A stretch of DNA of 64,000 nucleotides from Heterotrichella gracilis. Taxonomy: Eukaryota; Sar; Xanthophyceae; Tribonematales; Xanthonemataceae. The translations under genes and the position numbers were made by a program. The notes under the pieces are model-generated. The model searched no databases, was not told where the DNA came from, and saw only the letters and a program-made list of their open reading frames with translations. The DNA lies in assembly GCA_032358255.1 (NCBI GenBank), contig JAULBX010011099.1, positions 62,001-126,000 of the forward strand. The letters are read 5' to 3'. Each line of letters begins with the position of its first letter. Positions within the stretch are counted from its first letter, which is position 1. This document shows, piece by piece, positions 32,786 through 43,600 of the stretch.

Positions 32786-35700
32786 TTAATATTCCAATAC
32801 AACAAAACCGGTTAATGAATTGGCTGAGCCCTCGTTAAACTTTATCACGTAGTAGTAGGTGCCTTGTGGTAACTTGTCTTTGCCCAGAGTTCCTTTTGCA
32901 TTAGAGACTCCATCCCAGCTGTTATCATAGTTATCATTCTCGTACACTTTACTGCCCCAACGATTATAAATAAATAAAGCGATCGTTTTACCATTTAAAC
33001 CACTCACCATAAACCGGTCGTTATTGCCGTCATTATTGGGCGAAAATCCTTCCGGCACAAATAATTCCAAAGCTGCAATATCAATCAGTGTCACTTCATT
33101 ATTATTTGTAGGATTCCCATCTTGATCCGGATCCCAATTAAATCCATTGTTAGAACTATCCTGAACACTGATGTTATTTTTATCGATCGCAGTGCCAAAC
33201 ACCGAATTTTTGGCAATACCTATAAAACCATTCGGCTCTAACAACACTTCAATACTAATAGTGTCGCGTTTACCGGCAGGGAGTAAGCTTGACAAGGAAA
33301 GCAGGTTTAAATCACCAACACCATTAAAATTGGGATTGATACTTAAACTGCTGTTTGTCGACGTGATTTTTGGCTGGTTAATGATTGTAAAGGAAGAAGG
33401 ATTGGTAAATGTACTTTTCAGATCATCCGTTAATTGCACCTGACTCAAATCAGAATTAGAATTATTTCCAACAGTGATGGTAAATCGTATTTTGTAATAA
33501 TTAGAGGCGCTAGGCTCAGGATTAGTTGCTGCATTGGTAATGCCTAATGAATTGTTTACACAATTAACCACATTGATAAAAATGGTGGCATAACTACACG
33601 TTGAGTTATTACTATTAACGGTATAATTAACAGAAGTACTTGGGGTGGTAACAATAGTGCTGCCGAAAATAAATCCCGGAAGCCAGGTATAGGTGCTCGC
33701 GCCACTTGCTGTAAGTGTAACACTTTCGCCGGCACAAATTTCTGTATCTGTTGCATTGGCTGAAATAGCCGGACTATTAATGACCGTTAAAAGTAATGTG
33801 GCAGTAGCACTGCAACCTAAAGAGTTTGTGCCGCTCACACTATAGGTGGTGCTAATAGTTGGACTGACAATAATGGAAGGCGCAATGCTTGAGCCGGCAA
33901 CAGATTGCCAGGTATAAGTCAACGCTCCAAATGCACTGAGGTTAGAGTTATTTCCAATGCATATTGTTGCAGGATTTGCAATGCTTGATACAGATGGACT
34001 AGGTATTACATTCACCAAAACGGTTTTTGTATCTATACAATTGCCATTTGCGCCATTGACACTAAATATTGTTGAGGAATACGGTACAAGGGAAACGGTA
34101 TCGCCGGATAAATTTCCCGGCATCCAAAGATAATTAGAAGCGCCACTGGCTGCAACGCTGACTGAACTCAGTGAACACACCGTGAGTTGATTGGCACTAA
34201 CAACAACTGTTGGAGTTAGATTGACTGAAATAGTGATCGCAACGCTGGAGGTGCAATTACCTAAAGTACCAATCACTGTATAGGTGCTAGTCACACTCGG
34301 ACTAACGCTCACTAATGGTCCGGTATTTGGTGTGACTTCGGAAGCCGGAAACCAAGCCAGATTTGCCGGAGCACTCACCAGCATGTTCACCGACGGTCCG
34401 GGATAACAAGTAACAGTGGATGATGGTGTAATATCAATCGTAAATAAATTAGAATTACTAAACACATTAATAGTACCGGTGCCATTACATCCGGTAACAG
34501 TATTATTAACAGCCACCGAATAAATACCGCCAACATTAACCGTTATGGTGGATGTGTTGTTTGTTCCAACAATACCGGGACCAGTCCATAATACAGTAGT
34601 AGCGCTTGAAGTAGGAGAAACGCTCAGGTCAACATTCGTGTTATTACATAAATTGCCCGTTGAGCTAAGTGTGAGAATTTGTCCCATGTTAACAGCCACT
34701 GTAGCTGTAGCAGAGCATCCACCTGATTCACCAAAAACAGTATACACGGTTGCTACTAATGGATTAACCACAATTGAATTTCCGGTGATGTTTCCGGGAT
34801 TCCAGGTATAAGAACTTGCGCCAAAGCCGCTTAAGGTTACTGAATTGCCCGGACAAACAGCCACCGGATTAGCAACAGCATTAACAGTTATGGTAGGAGA
34901 AACGACAAGATTCAATGTGGAGGTCGAAGCACAACCGGCGGTCGTATTTCCAAAAACAGTATAATTCGTACTGGTAATTGGGCTTACGTTTACTGAAATA
35001 CCGGCTAAATTGCCCGGTTGCCAGGTATAGGCTTGCGCACCGAAAGCGGTCAGGGTGGCTGTTCCCCCAATGCACAAAGCAGCCGGGCTTGGACTCACCG
35101 TGATACTTGGTATTGCTTGAACATAAATAACCTTACAATATGATGATTGATCATACAAACCCTCATTACATTGTAAGCTGATGGTGTAATTGCCGGATGA
35201 GGTAAATGTCATGGCAGGATTTTGAAGTGTAGAAGATGGAATGGCATGACATGTTGCATAATGCAATCGGGTGATTGTATTGGAATTAGCATTGGGCAAA
35301 AAATACACCGCCGAATCACCTATCCGGTATTTATAAATACTTGCGGGAAAATTGAGTGAGCCTAAATTTCCCAAAGAGCTGATCGTAACAGAACCGCTTG
35401 GTCCTGAAGGAAAATCGATGCTTAATAAATTATTATTTGCTGAATTACTGATGAATCCTTTTAAAGCATTACACTCTGCACTTAGGGAAATGCCTCTTGG
35501 CGCATTCAATAATCCTCCCGGATTACCTAAGTTTGTGCCGGTCGGTGTTCCAGTTAAACTATTGCCAAATGATAAACGACTTAGTGTATTATTCAAATCA
35601 TTCGTAATAAAGGCATACCATGAATTGCCTGAATTGATGACCGCCATTCCACCCGGCCCGCTTAAACTTCCAATATTACCAAGATTGATCCCACTTGGCA

Positions 35701-37048
35701 CGTTAGATAAACTGCTTCCGAAATCAAAACGCGTTACTGTGCTATTCGAATAATTAATGGTTAATCCATAGTAATTAGCATTCTCTCGAAAGATCTGTAA
35801 AGCCACCGGATAACTCAAGCCGCCTATATTTCCCATATTGGTAAGGGTGGGGGTATTGGCTAAACTTGTTCCAAAACTTAATCTGGCAATATAAGAACTG
35901 CCTAATCCTCCCACTACAATGCCATACCAATTACTACCTTCCTTTTCAATATGAATGCCTTCAATATTAGACATGCCTGTAGCAATAACGGAAGTATTGA
36001 CCGGACTGTTATTCAGACTAGTTCCATAATTGATTCGGGTAATAGATCCATTGGTATTATTAGTCACAAATTTATAATAGGTAGACCCATCTTTATTAAT
36101 AGACATAAATACCGGACCAACTAAACTATTATTTGGGTTGCCGGTGTTTGTGGCTGAAGGACTCACTAATGCTGTACTCGAGCAGGCACTCCAATAATTG
36201 CTTGTGACACTTCCTGTAGATGTATTTTGAAGTGTGAAAGTTTGGCCAATACAAAGGGTATCGGCTACTGTAAAATTTGCTACAGTTGCAACAGTAATGG
36301 AGGTTGTAGTGACACAACTTGGATCACTGGTATATAAAGCATTAACCTCTGATGCGCTTAAAATTCTGTTGTAAAAGCGTGTGTTATCAATTATTCCTGT
36401 AAACGCTGCATTGTAATTGGATTCATTAGTGCCGCCAAAAACGATGGTTCTATTACTATCATAACTAAAGTTGACTGTTGAATTGATACTGTTTTCCAAT
36501 ACACCGTTAATATAAATTTTAATAGAAGTATTATCCATTGTCATTACTACATGATACCAGTTATTGGCAACCAGTGAAGTAGTGGATGCGCAAAAATTCA
36601 CAGACCCGTTAGCGCCTTTTTCGCTGTTAAAACGACAAACACCACCGCCATAATTAATAATGGTCATGGCATATGCTTCAAAGCCGCTTGAAACTGTATT
36701 CTTGGTGAAAAGCACATAACTGCCGCTACTGCCTGGTAAAACAGTTGGATTGATCCATGAAGACACAGAAAGAGCATTTGTTGGTTTTAACAAAGGATTG
36801 TTTGGCAATTGAATAATGCTGGAATTAGTTCCGCTGAAATAATAAGCGGAGTTTGCCGCATTAAATCGGTTAACCGTCGAAGTCACGGATCCGAGAGTGG
36901 CTGTTAAATTACTAATTGGTTCAGCGCCGCTATTGTCAAACGCATAACAAGCAGTTAAACTTGTGCTTAGCGTTTGAGACCAAAGATTGGTTGCAAAACT
37001 AACTAAAATAAAAAACAGGTGATAATGCAGTTTTAATTTGAAGATCAT
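32786..37048 (-). CDS. Large T9SS type B surface protein: LamG, PKD-nested beta-propeller, seven Cys-pair repeats, CTD
   Basis: 1420 residues. Signal peptide about 1-25 (ending LWSQ). LamG/concanavalin-like domain (about 30-245: YVLFTKNTVSSGFEAYA, NNWYHVVMTMDNTSIKIYING). A PKD-like half-domain (about 262-305) is interrupted by six ~52-residue propeller blades (about 308-605) and resumes at about 606-650. Seven ~72-residue Cys-pair repeats lie at 649-1163 (the third is divergent). A DUF11-like segment (1164-1325) precedes the gliding-motility CTD (1328-1420: FVPEGFSPNNDGNNDRF, YNRWGSKVYE, GTYYYVIKF). It belongs to the last position of a four-gene operon with the SprF-like and giant repeat proteins. 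Predicted cell-surface, T9SS-exported protein; binding function inferred. Confidence 0.88.
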   Translation of the reverse strand: MIFKLKLHYHLFFILVSFATNLWSQTLSTSLTACYAFDNSGAEPISNLTATLGSVTSTVNRFNAANSAYYFSGTNSSIIQLPNNPLLKPTNALSVSSWINPTVLPGSSGSYVLFTKNTVSSGFEAYAMTIINYGGGVCRFNSEKGANGSVNFCASTTSLVANNWYHVVMTMDNTSIKIYINGVLENSINSTVNFSYDSNRTIVFGGTNESNYNAAFTGIIDNTRFYNRILSASEVNALYTSDPSCVTTTSITVATVANFTVADTLCIGQTFTLQNTSTGSVTSNYWSACSSTALVSPSATNTGNPNNSLVGPVFMSINKDGSTYYKFVTNNTNGSITRINYGTSLNNSPVNTSVIATGMSNIEGIHIEKEGSNWYGIVVGGLGSSYIARLSFGTSLANTPTLTNMGNIGGLSYPVALQIFRENANYYGLTINYSNSTVTRFDFGSSLSNVPSGINLGNIGSLSGPGGMAVINSGNSWYAFITNDLNNTLSRLSFGNSLTGTPTGTNLGNPGGLLNAPRGISLSAECNALKGFISNSANNNLLSIDFPSGPSGSVTISSLGNLGSLNFPASIYKYRIGDSAVYFLPNANSNTITRLHYATCHAIPSSTLQNPAMTFTSSGNYTISLQCNEGLYDQSSYCKVIYVQAIPSITVSPSPAALCIGGTATLTAFGAQAYTWQPGNLAGISVNVSPITSTNYTVFGNTTAGCASTSTLNLVVSPTITVNAVANPVAVCPGNSVTLSGFGASSYTWNPGNITGNSIVVNPLVATVYTVFGESGGCSATATVAVNMGQILTLSSTGNLCNNTNVDLSVSPTSSATTVLWTGPGIVGTNNTSTITVNVGGIYSVAVNNTVTGCNGTGTINVFSNSNLFTIDITPSSTVTCYPGPSVNMLVSAPANLAWFPASEVTPNTGPLVSVSPSVTSTYTVIGTLGNCTSSVAITISVNLTPTVVVSANQLTVCSLSSVSVAASGASNYLWMPGNLSGDTVSLVPYSSTIFSVNGANGNCIDTKTVLVNVIPSPSVSSIANPATICIGNNSNLSAFGALTYTWQSVAGSSIAPSIIVSPTISTTYSVSGTNSLGCSATATLLLTVINSPAISANATDTEICAGESVTLTASGASTYTWLPGFIFGSTIVTTPSTSVNYTVNSNNSTCSYATIFINVVNCVNNSLGITNAATNPEPSASNYYKIRFTITVGNNSNSDLSQVQLTDDLKSTFTNPSSFTIINQPKITSTNSSLSINPNFNGVGDLNLLSLSSLLPAGKRDTISIEVLLEPNGFIGIAKNSVFGTAIDKNNISVQDSSNNGFNWDPDQDGNPTNNNEVTLIDIAALELFVPEGFSPNNDGNNDRFMVSGLNGKTIALFIYNRWGSKVYENDNYDNSWDGVSNAKGTLGKDKLPQGTYYYVIKFNEGSANSLTGFVVLEY
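33560..35104 (-). repeat. Seven Cys-pair repeats of the 1420-residue protein
   Basis: Units of 68-79 residues (649-720, 721-791, 792-870, 871-948, 949-1020, 1021-1095, 1096-1163), each with a Cys after ~10 residues (e.g. ATICIGN) and another ~50 later (e.g. SLGCSAT). Same family as the array in the 2901-residue protein. Boundaries are approximate. Confidence 0.8.
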
Positions 37049-37066
37049 ACTGTTTTGAAAGTATAG

Positions 37067-39625
37067 CTATTGTAATTTAGTAATAATAAACTCCGTTCTT
37101 CTGTTCACTGCATGTTCGTCTTCACTGCACGATGACTCTACCTTTCCTTCGCAAGCACAAGCATTCAATAATTTAGATTCGCCATATCCTTTTCCAACAA
37201 TTCGTGATTTATCAATGCCCTTTTTTATAATGTAATCGGCGCTTTCCTTAGCGCGTTCTGCCGAAAGTTTTAAATTAGAAGCAGCATCTGAACGACAATC
37301 GGTATGCGAACCCAATTCAACCGACATATTCGGATATTCATTCATTACCTGAACAATTTTATCCAATTCAATTCCGGCATCTTTACGAATGCTAGATTTA
37401 CCCAAGTCAAAATAAATGGGTTTCATGTCGATCATTTTTGCCAGATCCATTCCTAACTCCACTTTTCCAAGACTTAAATTTAAAGTCTCATTCATATTGA
37501 TCTCACCCGGTTTGGTAATCGTTTGACTAAAAATAACGGTTCGGTTCAGGTAGCCGCTTTTTTCAATGCGAATTAAAAAAGTTAAATTATCCCCTATTCT
37601 ATTTGAATATAAAAATTTAAAATAGTCTCCTTCGGCAGTTGTTGTATAGCTGTCAAATTCTGTATTAGTTATGATGTCTGTGATCTTAATGGTTACCCCT
37701 TCTAAAAGCGCATTTGTTTTAGCGTCGGTGATAATGGCTCTTAAAAATAATTTCGGGTCTTTATCTAATACCATTTCACGGGTGAAGCTATCTTCTAAAG
37801 AAGAGAGGGCCGAAAATTTATCCTCGGTTTTAAAATAATCATCTTTTACGGCTACAACAGTGTATTCCATGTTTTCTTCCGCACTGGTGAGATATTCCCC
37901 TTTGTCATCGGTCACTACTGTGTCACCATTTATGACTAGTTTTGTTTTACCAAGTACCTCTCCACTGATCTTATCTTTCACAACGATCTTTACATCTTTT
38001 CCTCTTTTAATTTCACGTAGGATTTGTAACTCGTAAATGTCATCATCCAATCCACCTGCTTTTCTGTTTGAACTAATGAAACCTGTTTTAACATCTTCAT
38101 TTAAAAACAAACCAAAGTCATCCAGTGTTGAATTAACTGGTTGGCCCATGTTATACACTTTGGTAGCCTTGCCGCCTTGTAATTTAGTTTCATAGATATC
38201 TAATCCGCCTAATCCATCTAAACCATTGGAAGAAAAGTACAACACATCATTGGCCGAAATAAAAGGAAACACTTCGTTACCCGCTGTGTTCACATTATCT
38301 CCCATGTTTTCAGGCGCTCCCCAAACCCCACTTGAATCTTTTTTGCAAGAATAAATATCCATTCCACCTTTACCACCTTCCATGTCTGAAGCGAAGTAAA
38401 TGGTATATCCGTCAAGCGAAATGCTTGGATGTGCAAAATTGTAATCTAAATTATTAAATGGTAATACCGTCACCATACTAAATCCGTTCTCATCCAAATT
38501 GGCTTCAAGAATTTTTAATTTAAAGGTACCGTCCTTCGCCATCTCATTCTTTTTTGAATTATTTCTGGTAAAGTAAACCGTGTTAAAATCTCTGCTGAAA
38601 CAAATTGGTCCGTCATTAAATTTTGAATCCAGATCGCCCATAAATATAGTTGGAGGCGTGTCTTTTCCGTCTACATCTTTTTCAGTAGCATAGATCTGCA
38701 TATATGATCCATTGGTCCAACCTTGTTGTTTATTGATCCAGGCAGTTTTACTTCTTGTTGAACTAAAAACTACCGCATCGTGAAACTTAACAGCACACAT
38801 ATCGTTTTCTGGCGAATTATATGGCAGAGGGGTAACACTGTAAGCATCGGCATTCTTTGAATAAGATGCTAGTTTAGAAAATGAACTGGCCAAATTTTTA
38901 CCACGGTTATCTGCCGCATATTTTTCGAAATAAGGTTTCGCCTTTTCCATCTCTCCTTTTTCGGCTAAAGCCTGACCATAATACAATTCCTGAATTGGTT
39001 CGGCAGTTCCTAACCTGATAAGGCCGCCATAACATACTAACTGACCATCTGTATTATTGGTTAATCGATAACACTCCCCTAAATTAGTGAGGAGGATCTT
39101 ATTGCTGGTATCGCTTCTTAATATTTTTTCATAGTACGGAATGGCCTCCGCATACGATTGTTCACTGAAATGCAAGTTACCCTTTTTCCAAGCATTGGCT
39201 TGCGCCTTGGCCGATAAAGGTTTTTTAGTTGGAGCAGAAGCTACCGCCGGTGTCATGGTAGTTTTTGCGGAAGAGTCTGCAATGGCACTAACTGCCGGTT
39301 CAGTGACGGCGCTTGTAGTTTGTTCGGTGACTGCAGGAACAGTTTCAGTGGGCGCTGTGACCGTTGGTTCAACAGGTACCGTTGGTGTTTCAACAACCGT
39401 TGTTGGTGTTTCAACAGGAGCAACAGCTGCCGGTTCTGTAGTCGTGGTTGGTGTTTCAACTGAAACGCTTGGTGTTTCTGCAGGTGCAACAACTGCAGGT
39501 TCAACGACCGGAACAACGGCCGGCTGCGAAGCATTCGCTGTTGAGTCGGGAGGCGTTGTTTGCGATTGAATCATCCAGGTGATGAAGATAAAAAGGCAGG
39601 TAAAAAGTATTTTTTTAGAGATCAT
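37067..39625 (-). CDS. PorE-like protein: TPR, PD40 propeller, CNA-B/carboxypeptidase-regulatory-like, OmpA C-terminal domain
   Basis: 852 residues from the ATG at 39625; a TTG at 39640 would add five. Signal peptide about 1-22. A Thr/Pro/Glu/Val low-complexity stretch (about 25-130) follows, then TPR-like helices (about 142-255), a PD40 beta-propeller (about 280-550: IYFASDMEGGKGGMDIYSCKKD, VLYFSSNGLDGLGGLDIYETKL) and beta-sandwich regulatory segments (about 565-700). The C-terminal OmpA-type peptidoglycan-binding domain (about 740-852) has SHTDCRSDAASNLKLSAERA with the Asp and Arg that bind diaminopimelate. The architecture is that of PorE, the T9SS component. Paired with the SprF-like gene 20 bases upstream. 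Link to secretion is inference. Confidence 0.85.
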   Translation of the reverse strand: MISKKILFTCLFIFITWMIQSQTTPPDSTANASQPAVVPVVEPAVVAPAETPSVSVETPTTTTEPAAVAPVETPTTVVETPTVPVEPTVTAPTETVPAVTEQTTSAVTEPAVSAIADSSAKTTMTPAVASAPTKKPLSAKAQANAWKKGNLHFSEQSYAEAIPYYEKILRSDTSNKILLTNLGECYRLTNNTDGQLVCYGGLIRLGTAEPIQELYYGQALAEKGEMEKAKPYFEKYAADNRGKNLASSFSKLASYSKNADAYSVTPLPYNSPENDMCAVKFHDAVVFSSTRSKTAWINKQQGWTNGSYMQIYATEKDVDGKDTPPTIFMGDLDSKFNDGPICFSRDFNTVYFTRNNSKKNEMAKDGTFKLKILEANLDENGFSMVTVLPFNNLDYNFAHPSISLDGYTIYFASDMEGGKGGMDIYSCKKDSSGVWGAPENMGDNVNTAGNEVFPFISANDVLYFSSNGLDGLGGLDIYETKLQGGKATKVYNMGQPVNSTLDDFGLFLNEDVKTGFISSNRKAGGLDDDIYELQILREIKRGKDVKIVVKDKISGEVLGKTKLVINGDTVVTDDKGEYLTSAEENMEYTVVAVKDDYFKTEDKFSALSSLEDSFTREMVLDKDPKLFLRAIITDAKTNALLEGVTIKITDIITNTEFDSYTTTAEGDYFKFLYSNRIGDNLTFLIRIEKSGYLNRTVIFSQTITKPGEINMNETLNLSLGKVELGMDLAKMIDMKPIYFDLGKSSIRKDAGIELDKIVQVMNEYPNMSVELGSHTDCRSDAASNLKLSAERAKESADYIIKKGIDKSRIVGKGYGESKLLNACACEGKVESSCSEDEHAVNRRTEFIITKLQ
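39221..39556 (-). repeat. Low-complexity Thr/Pro/Val/Glu tract in the PorE-like gene
   Basis: About 110 residues, made of imperfect VETPT / EPAVV / APAETP repeats. At the DNA level, the plus strand shows repeated GGTGTTTCAAC words. A disordered linker that probably spans from the membrane to the TPR domain. Confidence 0.7.
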
Positions 39626-39645
39626 AATATTCTGTTTCAATGTGT

Positions 39646-40611
39646 TTAGAAATAACGTGGGGTAGTGATTTTCTTTCCGCTAAACGAAAACAAATAATTT
39701 AAAACAATTTCGTGAGAGCCTGAAGAATACTTTTGAATTTGATTCACAGTGATGTCATACGAATAACTGCATAAGAATTGTTTATTGATCTGCCAACCCA
39801 AGATCACTGAAACAGCCGATCCTGTGCGGTACGATAAACCGGTCCATAAAAATTCCTTGATCAATAAATTAGCTCCCAGGTCAAATTGGATCGGAGCGTT
39901 CTTAACCGCTTTCATCATTACATTCGTTCTTAATTTAAAGTCCTCATCCAGATCAAACAAATAACCTGCTGTTAAGTAATACGTGAATTTGGAAGCATCA
40001 AACTTTGTGCTCTTTTCAGAAGATGCAGAACTGCTTGTATACTCAACGGTGTTATCTAACAGTCTGGGTACCGACAAACCCACATATAAAGATTTGTTAT
40101 TATAGTATACACCTGTACCAAAATTAGGCGCTAAAACGTTTGGTGTATTGCTAAATTGAGGATCAGTAGGCGCCGCCACGTCGTTACTTACTTTTAAAGT
40201 GCCGAGACGATTTACTTGATTTTCAATTCCCCCCATTAAACCCATGGCTAAGGTGCTCTTGTCAGCAAACTTTAAACGATAGGCATAGGTGGCATAAATC
40301 AATGTGCGATTCATCACACCCACTTTTTCGGTTAATAAATTTAAGCCTACACCCATTTTATTATTTTGTAAAGGCCCATGAAGCGAAAATGAAGTGGTTA
40401 CCGGTTTTCCGGGAAAACTCACCCATTGTTGCCTGTGCAAAAGCGTAGCACTCATGGCTTCTTTACTTCCTGTATAGGCAGGATTAATAAACGTTTCGTT
40501 AAACATATATTGAGTAAACAAAGCGTCGTATTGCGCACGCATGGTGTTTAGTCCAAGAACGAGCAGGAGTGCCAGAACTATTTTTTTTGATGTGTTCATA
40601 TTATTTTTCAT
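39646..40611 (-). CDS. PorP/SprF-like type IX secretion outer-membrane protein
   Basis: 321 residues. Signal peptide about 1-26 (ending MRAQ), then YDALFTQYMFNETFINPAYTGSKEAMSATLLHRQQWVSFPG, the family-diagnostic start. The rest alternates beta strands ending with a C-terminal aromatic, as in a 14-strand outer-membrane barrel. In Flavobacterium, SprF is needed for export of the adhesin SprB; here the gene is directly downstream of the giant repeat protein, with 20 bases between. Predicted to anchor or guide the type B CTD proteins coded on either side. The symbol is not given because several PorP/SprF paralogues exist per genome. Confidence 0.9.
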   Translation of the reverse strand: MKNNMNTSKKIVLALLLVLGLNTMRAQYDALFTQYMFNETFINPAYTGSKEAMSATLLHRQQWVSFPGKPVTTSFSLHGPLQNNKMGVGLNLLTEKVGVMNRTLIYATYAYRLKFADKSTLAMGLMGGIENQVNRLGTLKVSNDVAAPTDPQFSNTPNVLAPNFGTGVYYNNKSLYVGLSVPRLLDNTVEYTSSSASSEKSTKFDASKFTYYLTAGYLFDLDEDFKLRTNVMMKAVKNAPIQFDLGANLLIKEFLWTGLSYRTGSAVSVILGWQINKQFLCSYSYDITVNQIQKYSSGSHEIVLNYLFSFSGKKITTPRYF

Positions 40612-40631
40612 AAAAAATTCCTTATCAGTGA

Positions 40632-43600
40632 TTAGTATTCAATAGTTATAAATCCGGAAATAGCTTTTATTCCGCTGTTCTTCATATCAAGTATATAATA
40701 ATACGTTCCTTGAGGCAACTTGTCTTTTCCTAAAGTTCCTTTGGCATTTGAGGTGCCATCCCAGCTATTATCATAATTTCCGTTTTCATATACTTTGTTA
40801 CCCCATCTGTTGTAAAAAGTAATACTGTTGTCTCCCGTTGTCGGTAAACCTTGAATTACAAAAAGATCATTGATGTTGTCACCGTTTGGCGAGAATCCTT
40901 CCGGAATAAATAAGGTTTGTGTTGCTGAAGGAATCAGTAAAACAGTCGGTAGATTGTCCTCCGGCTCATTCCAAATACCATTATTATTTATATCAGGATT
41001 TATACCATTACCTGAAGTATCAGAAACAGTTTCGAACTGTGTTGCACTCGATGCGCGCAAGGCACTTCCGTAAGCACTGTTGCTGATAGAGGTCACTGTT
41101 TCAGGAATCACATTGATCACAAAACTGATCGAACTAATGGTGTTCGGTGCTAATTTGCTTTCGCTTGGTATGATCAATCGGATATCGTCTTTGCCATTGA
41201 AAGCGCTATTCACGCTTAAACCGCTACCGTTTAAAACAGGTGCTGATTTAATGGTATAGGATGCCGGGTTCTTGATGGTGGCCTCAAACAAACTATCATT
41301 GAGACTTACATTTCTAACTGTGTCATTTCCTAAATTATGAATGGTAACAGTATAAGATACATCAAAACTCTTGTCAGCTGCCGCTGTTATGGCTCCAACT
41401 TTAGTAATTCCAAAGAACGAGGCCGGCGTAAAACTAACCGTTGTTGGCGTATTGTTGTTAAATGGATTAAGATCATTATCCGGATCTGGATCTAAACCTG
41501 TATGTGATGAATCAAGAATGGTTTGATTGTTTACGTTTAAAGCTGATCCTAAAACCGAATTATTGAACGGCAGGAAGAAAAGCGAAGTGCTTACTCTCAC
41601 CGTAAAACTAATGGTATCGGCTTTTCCACTGTTAATGGTATTGGAAGACCCTTGCAATAAATTAGTTTGTGAGGTACCATTAAATGTTGTATTCGGTGTT
41701 AATCCGCTGCTTAAAGGACTAATTACAGGAGAACCTAAAACCGTAAAGCTGTTTGCAGAGGCAAAGGTGCTTGCTAAATTCTCAGTCAAACTAACATTGC
41801 TTAGTGTTCCCAAATCATAATTTTTTACAACTACTTTAAAGCCTACATCATAACTGCCATCATCATTTAAGAATGGAACAGATGCTGCTTTGGCGATACC
41901 CAGTGTTTTAAATGAACAATTTACAGGGATCAAAAAGAGTGTGGTGTCCTTAATACAACCTTGTGCATCAAATAAACGAATCGTGTATGCGACTGTTGTG
42001 GAAGGGTTTGCCAGATTATTGGTGATCACTCCATTGGTTGGAACATTCACAGCAGTGGCATAGGTAGCAGTACCCGTATAAGTTGTGCCGCCAACAATAT
42101 CATATTTGTCGGTGACAACATAACCCAATACATTAATTTTTCCGTCATTATTGCTGACTCCATTAGTGCATGTAGCTGGTGTAATAGAGGCCGTTGTTTC
42201 AACACGGGTATGCACCCCAACACTCACCACCGCAGTGGATGAACAGGTGCTTGATAAGTCTGTTACCGTTACTGTATAATTACCACCTACAGAAACCGTG
42301 GCACTTATTAATGACCCGGTAAATGCCGATGGTCCAGACCAGCTATAAGCAGCATTGGTGGTAGTATTCACCGCGGTGATCGTTACCACCGAAACAGCAC
42401 AGGTGATACTTCCGGAAGTAACCGGTGTAATCAAAGGGATGGTATTGTCAGAAGGTACATTCACGGTGGCAGTGGCTGAACATCCGGTAGCATTATCGGT
42501 GACTGTTAAGGTAAAATCACCCCAAACTCCACTAACGGTGGCGTTTTGTGAGGCTGAACTATATCCTGAAGGACCTGACCAAGCATAACTCACGTTGGTG
42601 TCTGTACTGCTTCCTAATAGAGCAGCGGTCGGACTTACACAACCAACTGTTCCAATACTGCTGGCAACAACGTTAGCAGGTAGTGGATTGACAAACACAT
42701 CGACGGTTGCAGTAGTTGGACAGTTACCGCCATTATCACCAACAACAGAATAAGTTGTTAAAACGAGCGGACTAGCAACAAGAACTGAACCGTTAGTTCC
42801 CGAAGGTAACCAGGTATAATTGATAGCGCCATTTGCGGTTAAAGTGGCCGAACTGCCTATACAAACTGATGTATTGGCAGGAGAAATAGTAATGGTAGGA
42901 ATTGGAACCACATTGATCAATACAGATTCTGTCCCAACACAACCATTGGCATCTGTTCCGGTAACTGAATACATAGTAGAGATGGCAGGGGTGTCGGTAA
43001 TAACGGCACCGGTTTGATTATTACTCCAAGTATATGTTAAAGCTCCGTTGGCACTTAGGCTCACGGAACTTCCGTTACAAATAGTTGTTGGTGTTGCTAC
43101 AATGGTAATGGTTGGATTCGGATTCACTAACACACTCACATTGCCTGTACCTATACAACCATTCAGGTCTTCTCCTAACACAGTGTAGGTGGTAGAAACT
43201 AATGGATTGTCAACGACAGAACTTCCGGTCAATGAAACCGGGATCCATGAATACGTGACGGCTCCGTTTGCTGTTAAAGTCACCGAATTACCGGCACACA
43301 GAGGTGAGTTGGCCGCCGCGGCAGTTACAATAGGTAAAGGGTTCACCACTAATGAAACAGTGGCAATTCCAGCACAAGCCCCGTTATCACCGCTCACTGT
43401 GTAAACGGTAGAGGCTAGTGGGCTTACGGTGATACTGGCTCCGCTCAAAGAACCCGGTTGCCAGGTATAATTGGTGGCACCAAAGGCGGATAATGTCGCA
43501 GAGTTTCCAACACACACCGCCGAACTGCTTCCAATTGCCGTTACGGTTGGGTTAGGCAATACATTTACTGAAACAGTCGCAAAATTCGGACAACCAACAG

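Noticed and set aside
35352-35753. 133-codon plus-strand ORF inside the 1420-residue protein gene
   Set aside because: Fully antisense to a long domain-bearing gene; its composition reflects the propeller repeat.
39141-39569. 142-codon plus-strand ORF rich in Gly/Val/Thr/Ala
   Set aside because: Antisense to the low-complexity linker of the PorE-like gene; the repetitive DNA produces an open frame.
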